This document shows, one piece after another, positions 34,537 to 43,843 of a DNA stretch of 64,000 nt. Positions within the stretch are counted from its first letter, which is position 1; the number at the start of each line of letters is the position of its first letter. The DNA comes from JANNUT01 sp046331425. GTDB taxonomy: Bacteria > Acidobacteriota > Polarisedimenticolia > J045. The position numbers and the translations under genes are program-made. The stretch covers positions 1-64,000 of the forward strand of contig JAXLQU010000003.1 of the NCBI GenBank assembly GCA_046331425.1, given 5' to 3'. The notes below the pieces were generated by a model. That model was given only the letters and a program-made list of their open reading frames with translations. It did no database searches and was not told where the DNA came from.

Positions 34537-36314
34537 ATGAAGTGTGCCAGGTGAGCCGGGGTCGACGGCGCCTGGTCTCACTTGGTCTGTTGCTCTTCGC
34601 GGTGCTGCTGTCGTGGCGCCTGTTCGTCCTGCAGATCTCTCACCATCAGGAGTTGGCAGCGCGCGCCGTTGCGCAGTCGAACAGCGTGATTACCATTCCA
34701 GGGCCGCGAGGCGAAATCGTCGATCGCAGCACGAATCGTTACCTCGCCAACTCCATTCCTTGCTTCGTGCTTGCCGCAGAACCGGTGCGCATCGGAGTGC
34801 CGGGGCTAGCTGCGCTCGAGCGCGCGGCGGGCGTCGTCCCTGGCCGATTGACCAGTCGCGCGACACACCCATGGCTCGACGTCCGCCGAGATTGCGACGA
34901 CGACTGCATTGGTGCGGTGCAGGCATTGATCGCGCAGCGTGTCATTCCAGCCGGCACCGTGCATTGGAGCCGCGGCTTCAAGCGGAGCTATCCCCACGCA
35001 GGGCAGGCGTCTCATGTGTTGGGATTTGTCAATCTCGATGGCACGCTGACCGAGGGAATCGAGCGCGTCTACGATGACGGACTCCGTTCGCGTTCCGCGA
35101 AGCTGCTGCGCATCACCGATGCGAAGCAAAAACCACTCGAGCATGTCAGCGGCGACGCAACGCCACCTCCAGCTGCGACGCTCCAACTGGCGCTCGATCT
35201 GCGGTTACAGATGGTGCTCGAAGATGCTCTCGAGCGTGCCGCGACCGAACATGGAGCACGGGGCGCGCGAGGCGTCGTGCTCGACCCCGACAACGGAGAC
35301 GTGCTGGCTCTCGCGGCATACCCGAGTTTCGATTCCAACCGTTTCAACAAGGCGAGCGACGAGCTGCGTCGAAATCCTGTGATCTCGATCGCCTCCGAAC
35401 CTGGCTCCGTGATGAAGCCATTCACCGCTGCCGCGTTGTTGGAAGCGGGGTTGTATCGGCCGGGTGAGAGCGTCGATTGCGAACGTGGGCAGTGGAAGAA
35501 GGGCAGCCGCGTGATTCACGACACGCATCCACACGGCGTGTTGACGCTCCCTGAGGTGATCGAGGTCAGCAGCAACATCGGGATCGTCAAATTTTCACAG
35601 CGACTGCGAAGCGCGGACTTCTATCGCGTGCTGCTTGGACTCGGTCTCGGCGCCCGGACCGGAATCGATCTCCCGGCAGAGTCGGCGGGAGTACTGGCGA
35701 AGCCGGAGCTGTGGAAAGTGGTCGATCACGACAGCATCGCTTTCGGTCACTCACTCTCTGCGACAACGCTTCAGATCGCTGTGGCAATGTCGACGATTGC
35801 CAACGGCGGATTCCGAGTGACGCCGCGATTGGGCTTGTCCTGGGAACTACCTGACGGGACCCGCCAAGAGATCCCCCGCCCCGCTCCCGAGCGCGCCATC
35901 AGTGCTCAGACATCGTGGCAAGTCCGACAGTTCCTCAGACGTGTCGTGGAAGAGAAGCACGGCACGGGGAAAAACGCTGCGGTCGAGGGCTTCTTCGTCG
36001 CAGGCAAGACAGGGACTGCAGAGTTGATCACCGATGGGCGCTACAACAAGCGCGAGAACCTCGCCTCGTTCGTCGGATTCGCGCCCGTGGATCATCCCGT
36101 CGCCGTGGTGGTGATCAGCCTCGAGGCGCCGAAGATCGGAGGGCGTACCGGTGGCGCCACAGCAGCACCTGCCTTCAGCACCGTGTTGGCTGAGGTCCTG
36201 CGGCTACGGCGTGTCGCTCCGGACAATCTCCCTCCAGCGGATCCCGACCAGGACGGTTCTGCTGTCGTTGCGCACAGCGACCCAAAGCACGGTGCGCGTG
36301 GAGTGCGCGGATGA
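34533..36314 (+). CDS. ftsI: Septal peptidoglycan transpeptidase FtsI (PBP3-type)
   Basis: 593 residues. TM (VSLGLLLFAVLLSWRLFVLQ), PBP dimerisation domain with PGPRGEIVDRSTNRYLA, then the transpeptidase: Ser292 and Lys295 in EPGSVMKPF, SSN in EVSSNIGIVKFS, and KTG in VAGKTGTAELI. No PASTA repeats at the C-terminus, which is instead Asp/Arg-rich. Cross-links septal murein with FtsW. ATGA overlap with ftsL. Confidence 0.95.
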   Translation: MNEVCQVSRGRRRLVSLGLLLFAVLLSWRLFVLQISHHQELAARAVAQSNSVITIPGPRGEIVDRSTNRYLANSIPCFVLAAEPVRIGVPGLAALERAAGVVPGRLTSRATHPWLDVRRDCDDDCIGAVQALIAQRVIPAGTVHWSRGFKRSYPHAGQASHVLGFVNLDGTLTEGIERVYDDGLRSRSAKLLRITDAKQKPLEHVSGDATPPPAATLQLALDLRLQMVLEDALERAATEHGARGARGVVLDPDNGDVLALAAYPSFDSNRFNKASDELRRNPVISIASEPGSVMKPFTAAALLEAGLYRPGESVDCERGQWKKGSRVIHDTHPHGVLTLPEVIEVSSNIGIVKFSQRLRSADFYRVLLGLGLGARTGIDLPAESAGVLAKPELWKVVDHDSIAFGHSLSATTLQIAVAMSTIANGGFRVTPRLGLSWELPDGTRQEIPRPAPERAISAQTSWQVRQFLRRVVEEKHGTGKNAAVEGFFVAGKTGTAELITDGRYNKRENLASFVGFAPVDHPVAVVVISLEAPKIGGRTGGATAAPAFSTVLAEVLRLRRVAPDNLPPADPDQDGSAVVAHSDPKHGARGVRG

Positions 36315-37786
36315 TGCGCATCGACGCGCTCGTCGGAGATTTGCCGGGCCTGACCTTACACGGCACTCCGGATGCCGACGTCACATCAATCACGCTCGAC
36401 TCACGTGCGGTGCGCCCGGGCGCTTTGTTCGCTGCACTTCCCGGCCGAGAGTTCGACGGGAAACGTTTCATCGACTCTGCGCTGGCGGCGGGCGCGGCCG
36501 CGATTCTAAGCACCGGTATTCGACCCGCGGCGCTTCACCACAGGATTGCTTGGCTGGAGTCTGACCAACCACGCGTTGCGCTCGCGGCAATAGCACGGCG
36601 ACTCGCCGGTGCTCCGGACGAGCGACTGCGAGTGATTGGCGTTACCGGCACCAAGGGAAAGACTACTTGCGTGCACATGCTCGAGGCAGCTCTGAACGCT
36701 TGCGACGTCCCAACGGCGATCGGAGGCACGCTCGGTCAGCGCTTTGGCGAGCAGGTGTGGGAAAGCGCTCTCACCACGGCAGAGGCGCCGCAGTTGTGGT
36801 CCTTCCTTCACGACGCCGCCGACGCTGGCGCACAAGCTGCAGCCCTCGAGGTTTCCAGCATTGCGCTCGATGCAGCGCGTGTTCACGGAGTGCGCTTCGC
36901 AGCGGCCATCCTCACCGGTATCGGCCATGATCATCTCGACGTTCACGGCACGCACGATCGGTATCGGCGAGCCAAGCGAATCTTGTTCGAGATGTTGGAG
37001 ACGGACTGCTTTGCCGTACTGCCGGCCGATGATCCGTACATGCAAGAGTTCGCGCAGGCCACTCGTGCACGCTGTATTACATTCGGCTCGGCGCAGCACA
37101 GCGACTGGCGCGTCAGCGATCACCGCCCGTCAGCCAATGGCGCAACCTTCAACCTCACGTCGCCGAATGGAACGTACGCGGTGGAGTCCGCGCGCCCGGG
37201 CCACTGGGATGCCCTGAATCTCGCGGCTGCGGCTGCGGTCGCTGAGAACCTGGGCGCACCGATCGAGCGTGCACTGAGCGGGTTGCGTTCGCTTGTCGAC
37301 ATACCAGGTAGATTCGAACGAATCGATGCAGCGCAGCCCTTCCTGGCCGTCGTTGACTACGCTCACACGCCGGAGTCCCTCGAGCGTGTGTTGCGGTTGA
37401 TGCGTCAGACTACGGTGGGGCGATTGATCTGTGTGTTTGGCTGTGGAGGCGAGCGCGACCGCGAGAAACGCCCACAGATGGGCCGGCTCGCCGCCGAAAT
37501 CGCAGACATCGTCGTTATCACCGACGACAACCCGCGCCACGAAGATCCAGCGCGGATTGCCCACGAGATTCTTGCCGGCTCACGCCACGGTCACGCCAAC
37601 GTACAGTGGATCTCACCGCGTGAAGCTGCGATCGCACACGCCGTAGACCTCGCTGCGGATGGCGATGCTCTACTGGTAGCCGGCAAGGGGCACGAGACCT
37701 ATCAAGACATTGGCGGTATCAAGCGGCCATTCGACGATCGGCGCGTCTTACGCGCAGCGCTCGCCCAGCGATGGGGGCGCCCATGA
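36311..37786 (+). CDS. murE: UDP-MurNAc-tripeptide synthetase MurE (meso-DAP adding)
   Basis: 491 residues. N-terminal UDP-binding domain (SITLDSRAVRPGALFAALPG), ATP-binding loop GVTGTKGKTTCVHML, carbamylated-Lys region RRAKRILFE, and the C-terminal domain with VVDYAHTPESLERVL and GCGGERDREKRPQMG. DDNPRHEDP carries the DNPR motif that selects meso-diaminopimelate over lysine, so the wall is DAP-type. The GKGHETYQ end motif is intact. Confidence 0.96.
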   Translation: MMRIDALVGDLPGLTLHGTPDADVTSITLDSRAVRPGALFAALPGREFDGKRFIDSALAAGAAAILSTGIRPAALHHRIAWLESDQPRVALAAIARRLAGAPDERLRVIGVTGTKGKTTCVHMLEAALNACDVPTAIGGTLGQRFGEQVWESALTTAEAPQLWSFLHDAADAGAQAAALEVSSIALDAARVHGVRFAAAILTGIGHDHLDVHGTHDRYRRAKRILFEMLETDCFAVLPADDPYMQEFAQATRARCITFGSAQHSDWRVSDHRPSANGATFNLTSPNGTYAVESARPGHWDALNLAAAAAVAENLGAPIERALSGLRSLVDIPGRFERIDAAQPFLAVVDYAHTPESLERVLRLMRQTTVGRLICVFGCGGERDREKRPQMGRLAAEIADIVVITDDNPRHEDPARIAHEILAGSRHGHANVQWISPREAAIAHAVDLAADGDALLVAGKGHETYQDIGGIKRPFDDRRVLRAALAQRWGRP

Positions 37787-39165
37787 TCGCTCGCAGTGCC
37801 GCAGAGATCGCCGCGGTGGTTGGTGGGATGATCGTTCAGGGCGATCCGTCGGTGCGCGCCAGCGGTGTCTCGATCGACAGCAGAACGATCGGTCCTGGTG
37901 ACGCGTTCTTTGCGATCCGCGGCGAGACGCACGATGGTCACGCCTTCATCGACCAGGCGCTCTCAGGCGGCGCCAGCCTTGCGATCGTCGCCGACAGCGC
38001 TATTCGGCCGCAAGGCTTAACCTTGGTGCGCGTCGGCGACACGACCGCCGCTTTGGGTGCGCTTGCAGCGGACGAGCGGCGACGCGGCTCCTACAAGGTG
38101 ATCGCGATTACCGGGAGTTCCGGGAAAACGACAGCGCGCGCGCTCACGACAGCCGCTGTATCAACCCGCCTGCGAACGGCCAGTTCGGTCGGCAACCTCA
38201 ACAACCATTGGGGACTGCCGCTTTCGATGCTGAGACTTCCCGATGCGATCGACGTCGCGGTACTCGAACTGGGAATGAATCATGCTGGAGAGATCGCAGC
38301 GCTGACACGTATCGCGCAGCCCGATATCGGTGTCATCACGAATGTCGGTACTGCGCACCTCGGGAATTTTCAGGACGAGCGCGGAATAGCGGCTGCCAAG
38401 TGTGAACTGCTGGACGAGATGCCAGCACACGCCCGGGGTGTCGTTCACTATGGCTCACCACTCTTGATGGAAAGAGCCGCGCATTGCACCAAGCCTTTGT
38501 TGACATTCGGGCTCGATACAAAAGCCGAGCTCCGCGCCGAGGATCTCGGTGGCTCGCTGTTGACGGGCTCACGGTTTCGGGTGCGGAACGTGAACGTCAA
38601 CTTGGCACTGTGGGGAACGCACGCCGCTCTCAACGCGCTGGCTGCGCTTGGGGCGGGGCTATGGTTGGGGCTCTCAATCGAAGAGATGGCGCCCGGACTG
38701 CAAAGCGTGACCCCGATCGCAGGACGCGGTCAGTTGTTGCGGCTCGCTGGGAACGTGCTGGTGGTCGACGAAACATACAACGCCAATCCCGGAGCGATGG
38801 AGGCGGTGTTAGCAGGATTGGCCGGGAGCGCATGGAACGGCCGGCGTGTCGCGGTCCTGGGCGACATGCGAGAACTCGGAACTCGTACGAGCGATCTTCA
38901 CCAGCAGGTCGGAGCGGCGGCAGCACGACATGGAATTCAACTGCTGCACGCCGTCGGGTCCTACGCCGGAGCGATGGCCGACGCTGCGCAGGCCGGCGGT
39001 GTGCCTGAAGTCTTCACACACGCCGATGCGGCCGAGGCCTCGCGTGCAGTACCGGCCACATTGCGCGATGGTGACTTGGTCGTGATCAAGGCTTCGCGCG
39101 GCACACACCTGGAAACGGTGTTGAGTTCGGTCGTGGCGGCGCGCCCACTGCAGGGGCAGGCATGA
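37783..39165 (+). CDS. murF: UDP-MurNAc-tripeptide-D-Ala-D-Ala ligase MurF
   Basis: 460 residues from the ATG at 37783 that overlaps the murE stop; an ATG 12 bp earlier is also in frame. SIDSRTIGPGDAFFAIRGE opens the Mur ligase N-domain; ITGSSGKTTARALTTAA is the P-loop; LELGMNHAGEIAALTRIAQP and ITNVGTAHLGNF follow, and LVVDETYNANPGAMEAVLAG marks the C-domain. Adds D-Ala-D-Ala to complete the UDP-MurNAc-pentapeptide. No ddl gene is present in the cluster, so D-Ala-D-Ala must come from elsewhere. Confidence 0.95.
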   Translation: MIARSAAEIAAVVGGMIVQGDPSVRASGVSIDSRTIGPGDAFFAIRGETHDGHAFIDQALSGGASLAIVADSAIRPQGLTLVRVGDTTAALGALAADERRRGSYKVIAITGSSGKTTARALTTAAVSTRLRTASSVGNLNNHWGLPLSMLRLPDAIDVAVLELGMNHAGEIAALTRIAQPDIGVITNVGTAHLGNFQDERGIAAAKCELLDEMPAHARGVVHYGSPLLMERAAHCTKPLLTFGLDTKAELRAEDLGGSLLTGSRFRVRNVNVNLALWGTHAALNALAALGAGLWLGLSIEEMAPGLQSVTPIAGRGQLLRLAGNVLVVDETYNANPGAMEAVLAGLAGSAWNGRRVAVLGDMRELGTRTSDLHQQVGAAAARHGIQLLHAVGSYAGAMADAAQAGGVPEVFTHADAAEASRAVPATLRDGDLVVIKASRGTHLETVLSSVVAARPLQGQA

Positions 39166-40235
39166 TCTACAACCTGCTCTATCGGCTCCACGATCTGTTC
39201 TCACCGCTGAACGTCTTCCGCTACATCACGTTCCGAGCCTTCCTCGCCGCAGTCATTTCGATCTTGTTGAGTTTCCTGATCGGGCCGTGGCTGATCAAGA
39301 AGCTGCGCGACAATCAGTTCGGACAACACGTTCGGGACGATGGTCCGCAGTCGCACTTGAAGAAGCAAGGCACGCCGTCGAGCGGCGGACTGCTGATACT
39401 GATCGTGATCTTGGTCCCCACGCTGCTCTGTGCCGACCTGTCGGATCCTTTCGTCTGGATGGGTATGGGCGCGGCGGCAGGCTTCGGCTTGATCGGCCTG
39501 TGGGACGATATGGAAAAGCGTCGCGGCAAGAGCAGTCGCGGACTCTCCGCTCGCGGTAAGTTGGCGGCGCAGATTGCGCTGGCACTGTTCATCGGCGCTG
39601 TCTTGTACCTCACCGGGTTCAAGACCACGTTGACGGTTCCATTCTTGAAGACGGCCGCCCCGGACCTTGGGATCTTCTTCGTCCCCTTCGTGGCATTCGT
39701 GCTGGTCGGTGCCGCCAATGCCGTCAACCTCACCGATGGACTGGATGGTTTGGCGATCGGGTCTTCAGGCGTCTCGCTGGCAACGTTCACGGTGCTGGCC
39801 TACTGCGCAGGAAACGCCAAGATCGCAGGCTATCTCGGGATTCCGTTCGTGTTGGGAGCTGGAGAAATGGCTGTCTTCGGCGCCAGCGTGGTCGGCGCCT
39901 GCCTGGGATTTCTCTGGTTCAATGCACATCCCGCACAGGTCTTCATGGGTGATGTCGGTTCGATGACCCTGGGTGGCGCACTCGGGATGATCGCTGTGAT
40001 CTGTAAGCAGGAACTGTTGCTTGCGGTCGCTGGCGGGTTGTTCGTGCTCGAAGCGCTGTCGGTGATCGTGCAAGTCGTCTCATTCAAGTGGCGAGGCAAG
40101 CGCGTCCTGCTCATGGCGCCGCTGCACCATCATTTCGAACTGAGTGGCTGGGCCGAAACCAAGGTCGTGATTCGCTTCTGGATTCTCTCGATTCTGTTTG
40201 CGTTGGCAGCTCTGGCCACGCTCAAGCTGCGGTGA
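39162..40235 (+). CDS. mraY: Phospho-MurNAc-pentapeptide transferase MraY
   Basis: 357 residues with about ten TMs. Forms lipid I on undecaprenyl phosphate. Catalytic motifs: GTPSSGGLLILI (first cytoplasmic loop), NAVNLTDGLDGLAIGSS with the Asp pair, AHPAQVFMGDVGSM, and LMAPLHHHFELSGWAE with the His cluster. Complete; the ATG overlaps murF by 4 bp. Confidence 0.96.
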   Translation: MIYNLLYRLHDLFSPLNVFRYITFRAFLAAVISILLSFLIGPWLIKKLRDNQFGQHVRDDGPQSHLKKQGTPSSGGLLILIVILVPTLLCADLSDPFVWMGMGAAAGFGLIGLWDDMEKRRGKSSRGLSARGKLAAQIALALFIGAVLYLTGFKTTLTVPFLKTAAPDLGIFFVPFVAFVLVGAANAVNLTDGLDGLAIGSSGVSLATFTVLAYCAGNAKIAGYLGIPFVLGAGEMAVFGASVVGACLGFLWFNAHPAQVFMGDVGSMTLGGALGMIAVICKQELLLAVAGGLFVLEALSVIVQVVSFKWRGKRVLLMAPLHHHFELSGWAETKVVIRFWILSILFALAALATLKLR

Positions 40236-40243
40236 GTCCCGTG

Positions 40244-41659
40244 ATGACGATGCCGCGCCCAGAGCACGCCGCCCTGTCTGGCGACGCACGTGCGTTTCGT
40301 GGCCTGCCCGTGCTGATCGTCGGTGTGGGACGTTCCGGTTGCGCTGCGGCACGCTGGCTGCTGGCCCGCGGTGCCCGTGTTACCGCGACCGATCACAAAC
40401 CACTACAAGAGCTTGGCCGCGAAGTCGTAGCTCTGGCCGATGCAGGTGTTCGGCTGCATGCCGGCCGCCACGACGACACACTGTTCGCTTCAGCATCACT
40501 GATCATCGTTTCCCCTGGAGTGCCGCTGTCGCTGCCACCCCTGGTCGCTGCGAGGCAGCGAGGCGTTCCGGTCGTATCCGAGGTCGACCTCGAAGCCGCC
40601 ACGATCGGCAGACGCTGCATCGGCATCACGGGGAGCAACGGAAAAAGCACGACAACGGCGCTGGTCGAAGCGATGTTGTCGGCAGCGGGCCATGAAGCGA
40701 TCGCTTGCGGCAATTTTGGAGTCCCGCTGTGCGACGCTGTCCAGGGCGATCATCCCGATCGCTGGTATTCGATCGAATTGTCGAGCTTTCAACTCGAATC
40801 GACTTTCTCCCTGCGGGCCAGCGCCGCGATTTTGCTCAACATCCAGTCAGATCACCTCGATCGACATGGCAGCTTCGAAGCGTACCGTGCCGCCAAGTAT
40901 CGAATCGATGACTTGCGCGCTGCGGGCGCACCGCTGGTGCTGTGCGTGGACGACCCCGAGGTCGCAGCGCTCGCGGCGACCGCGCGCGAACCTGTGCTCC
41001 GCGTTTCGGTACAGCGCCGTGTAACCGAGGGCGGGATGGTTCAGGGGAACGAGCTGCAACTGGTAATGGGCAACACGATCGAGCGGCTTGCAAACGTGCA
41101 AGAGTTGCCGGTGCCGGGTCGACACAACCAACTCAACATCCTGGCTGCGGCGGTTGCCTGTCGTGCAGCCGGTGTGTCGTTGGATGCAGTCCGCCGTGGG
41201 CTGCTCAAGTTCAGGGCGCTGCCTCATCGCCTGCAGGAAGTCGCTCAGGTCCGAGGGGTTCGATTCGTTGACGACAGCAAGGCAACGAACGTCGGCTCCG
41301 CACTACAAGCCATTGCTGCACTAGCAGGTGCCAAGCTGTGGGTACTCCTGGGAGGGCGAGACAAAGCCTCTGATTTCTTGCCGTTGGTGGCGGCGCTGCG
41401 TGAAGTGGGCGCGACAGCGATCACGTTCGGTGAGGCGGGACCCCATATCGCAGAGGTGCTTTCCGCTGCCGGGTTCACCGATCTGCTGCGCTCGACGAGC
41501 CTTGAAATCGCGTTGCGCTCAGCCTTCGAGCGAGCCGCGAGCGGCGACGTCATCCTGCTTGCGCCCGCATGTGCTTCGTTCGATGCCTACAGCGGTTATG
41601 CCGCGCGCGGTGATCACTTCGCGATGCTGGCCCGCAGTCTTGCGGGGACCGACACATGA
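40244..41659 (+). CDS. murD: UDP-MurNAc-L-Ala-D-Glu ligase MurD
   Basis: 471 residues. N-domain LIVGVGRSGCAAARWLLARG, P-loop GITGSNGKSTTTALVEAM, central LSSFQLESTFSLRASAAILL and NIQSDHLDRHGSFEAYRAAK, C-domain FVDDSKATNVGSALQAI and LGGRDKASDF. Adds D-Glu to UDP-MurNAc-L-Ala. ATG 40244 has GGTGAG seven bases upstream; a GTG at 40232 overlapping the mraY stop is an equal alternative and adds four residues. Confidence 0.95.
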   Translation: MTMPRPEHAALSGDARAFRGLPVLIVGVGRSGCAAARWLLARGARVTATDHKPLQELGREVVALADAGVRLHAGRHDDTLFASASLIIVSPGVPLSLPPLVAARQRGVPVVSEVDLEAATIGRRCIGITGSNGKSTTTALVEAMLSAAGHEAIACGNFGVPLCDAVQGDHPDRWYSIELSSFQLESTFSLRASAAILLNIQSDHLDRHGSFEAYRAAKYRIDDLRAAGAPLVLCVDDPEVAALAATAREPVLRVSVQRRVTEGGMVQGNELQLVMGNTIERLANVQELPVPGRHNQLNILAAAVACRAAGVSLDAVRRGLLKFRALPHRLQEVAQVRGVRFVDDSKATNVGSALQAIAALAGAKLWVLLGGRDKASDFLPLVAALREVGATAITFGEAGPHIAEVLSAAGFTDLLRSTSLEIALRSAFERAASGDVILLAPACASFDAYSGYAARGDHFAMLARSLAGTDT

Positions 41660-42768
41660 CTCACGCGGCGCGCGTTCGACATCCCGATCCGGTCTTGATG
41701 ACGGTTGCGCTTGGACTGGCGATCGTTGGAGTCGCTGTGTCAGGTTCGGCCCGCGTATATCAGGACGCGGTGGGAGGCACGCCAACCGGGATGATGTCGT
41801 CCTTGGTTCATTTGATGTTGGGCCTCTGCGCCTTGGCGATTGCGATGATCCCTGACTATCGCGTGCTGGCGCGGCCGCGAATCGTCTGGCTGTTGCTGGC
41901 AGTCGCCACTGTACTGTTGGTCGCCGTACTGTTTGCTCCCCAGGTCAACAACACACATCGCTGGATGCGGATCGCAGGATTCAGCTTGCAGCCGAGTGAG
42001 TTGTCCAAGCCGGTTCTGCTGATTGCGGTTGCCGCGGCGCTCGTGCGGGCTCGCGATCAGATCGGCACCGCACGAGGTTTGTTGAAGCCGCTCGTCGTGG
42101 CGGCCTGGCTGTGCGGGCTCGTGGCGTTGGGAAAAGATCTCGGCACGCCAACGGTCATGTTTGGCGCTGCGATGGCGATGACGCTCGTTGCGGGCGCGCA
42201 ATGGCGGCACTTCGGGGTGATGGTAGGCGGCAGTTCGATCGCCTTCGCTGCGCTTGCCTGGCTCGAGCCGTACCGCTGGAAGCGGCTCACCGAGTTCGCC
42301 GTCGCATTGGAACTCCGCCCAGGGATGTTGGGAGAAATCCAGTATCAGCTGCTTCAGTCGATCCTCGCCGTCGGATCAGGAGGCTGGGCCGGCAAGGGTT
42401 TCGGGATGTCGACGCAGAAGGCGCTGTTCCTGCCGGAGGCGGAGGACGATTTCATCTTCGCCGTGATCTGCGAGGAACTCGGGTTGATCGGCGCACTCGC
42501 TGTGATCGCCGCCTTTCTCGTGATCGCGTGGCGTGGCGTGCGTGCCGCGGAAAGAGCCACCGACGACTTCGGGAAGTTGCTTGCGTTGGGCGCCAGTTGG
42601 ATGCTCGTCGGTCAAGCGCTGATCCACGCTGGCGTGGTGACTGGAGTACTCCCCACGAAAGGTTTGCCGCTGCCGTTTCTTTCCGCGGGCGGCAGTTCTT
42701 TGATCGCCTCTTGTGTACTTGCCGGCTTGATTCTGAATGTCTCGTTGCGCGGGAGGCGCGATGCCTGA
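41656..42768 (+). CDS. ftsW: Septal glycosyltransferase FtsW (SEDS family)
   Basis: 370 residues with ten TMs. SEDS hallmarks: NNTHRWMRIAGFSLQPSELS, the catalytic-Asp region EAEDDFIFAVICEELGLIG and KGLPLPFLSAGGSSLI near the end. Polymerises septal glycan from lipid II with FtsI. ATGA junction with murD; its last 8 bp overlap murG. Confidence 0.95.
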   Translation: MTHAARVRHPDPVLMTVALGLAIVGVAVSGSARVYQDAVGGTPTGMMSSLVHLMLGLCALAIAMIPDYRVLARPRIVWLLLAVATVLLVAVLFAPQVNNTHRWMRIAGFSLQPSELSKPVLLIAVAAALVRARDQIGTARGLLKPLVVAAWLCGLVALGKDLGTPTVMFGAAMAMTLVAGAQWRHFGVMVGGSSIAFAALAWLEPYRWKRLTEFAVALELRPGMLGEIQYQLLQSILAVGSGGWAGKGFGMSTQKALFLPEAEDDFIFAVICEELGLIGALAVIAAFLVIAWRGVRAAERATDDFGKLLALGASWMLVGQALIHAGVVTGVLPTKGLPLPFLSAGGSSLIASCVLAGLILNVSLRGRRDA

Positions 42769-43843
42769 AGCGCAACGCGGCGTGATCTTCGCCGGTGGCG
42801 GAACGGGTGGCCACATCTTCCCAGGCTTGGCCTTGGCGCGCGCGATTCAAACTCGCGAACCGCGCCGGCCAGTCTCGTGGATCGGTGCGCGCGGTGGCTT
42901 GGAAGAGTCGTTGGTAACCGGTGCCGGCCTGCCGCTCACCCTGTTGCCGCTGCGCGGCATGGCGCGCGCCGGACTGTTGGGCGCATTGCGTGCTGCGGTC
43001 TTGGCGGGGAGCGCGACCCTCCGCCTGATGTTGGTCTTTTTGCGCGCACGCCCGGCATTGCTCGTAGGAGTCGGCGGGTTCGCCTCGGGCCCGGCCGTAT
43101 TGGCAGCAGCAATGGTGGGAGTCCCGACCTTGCTGTTGGAGCAGAACGCTATCGCTGGCGCGACCAACCGCTGTCTTTCTTTGGTGGCATCCGCTGCAGC
43201 CGCTAGTTTCCCAGAAAGCAAGAGCAGCTTGCGCGGACGAGTCGTGATCACCGGGAACCCGGTGCGCCGCGAGATTGCCGAGATCGCCCCGCTCAGCGAC
43301 CCACCACCCCGGCGAGTCTTGGCGTTTGGCGGAAGTCGCGGGGCGCGCGCACTGAATGACTCGTGGATCGGCGCGCTACCACTGTTGAGAACAGTGCAGG
43401 CCGAGATCGTGTTGCAAACCGGTCCAGACGACTTCGAGCGAGTCAAAGCGGCCGCAGTTGACTCCCCGAACGTGAGCGTGCTGGCATTCATCGACGACAT
43501 GCCGAGACGTTTGGCGGAGAGTGGCTTGATCGTCGCACGCGCGGGCGCTACGACTGTGGCTGAGTTGACGGCTGCAGGCCGGCCTTCATTGCTGATCCCC
43601 TTCCCGTTTGCCGCCAACGATCATCAACGTGCGAACGCGCGCGCGTTGGCCGCTGCCGGTGCGTGCGTCGTCATCGAGCAGAACGACCTGACGCCGGAGC
43701 GATTGGCCGACGCCATTCGCTCCCTACTCGACACGCCGGCTCGCCTGACCGCGATGGCACGTGCTGCTCGCGACCTCGGTCGCCCCGATGCAACCGAGCG
43801 CGTTGCGGATCTCGCGTGCTCGTTGCTGGAGGGACGCGCATGA
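42761..43843 (+). CDS. murG: UDP-GlcNAc:lipid I GlcNAc transferase MurG
   Basis: 360-residue GT28 enzyme making lipid II on the cytoplasmic face. Motifs FAGGGTGGHIFPGLALA, LLEQNAIAGATNR, AFGGSRGARALNDSW, and RAGATTVAELTAAGRPSLLI with PFPFAANDHQ. ATG 42761 has GGGAGG four bases upstream and overlaps ftsW by 8 bp. Confidence 0.96.
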   Translation: MPEAQRGVIFAGGGTGGHIFPGLALARAIQTREPRRPVSWIGARGGLEESLVTGAGLPLTLLPLRGMARAGLLGALRAAVLAGSATLRLMLVFLRARPALLVGVGGFASGPAVLAAAMVGVPTLLLEQNAIAGATNRCLSLVASAAAASFPESKSSLRGRVVITGNPVRREIAEIAPLSDPPPRRVLAFGGSRGARALNDSWIGALPLLRTVQAEIVLQTGPDDFERVKAAAVDSPNVSVLAFIDDMPRRLAESGLIVARAGATTVAELTAAGRPSLLIPFPFAANDHQRANARALAAAGACVVIEQNDLTPERLADAIRSLLDTPARLTAMARAARDLGRPDATERVADLACSLLEGRA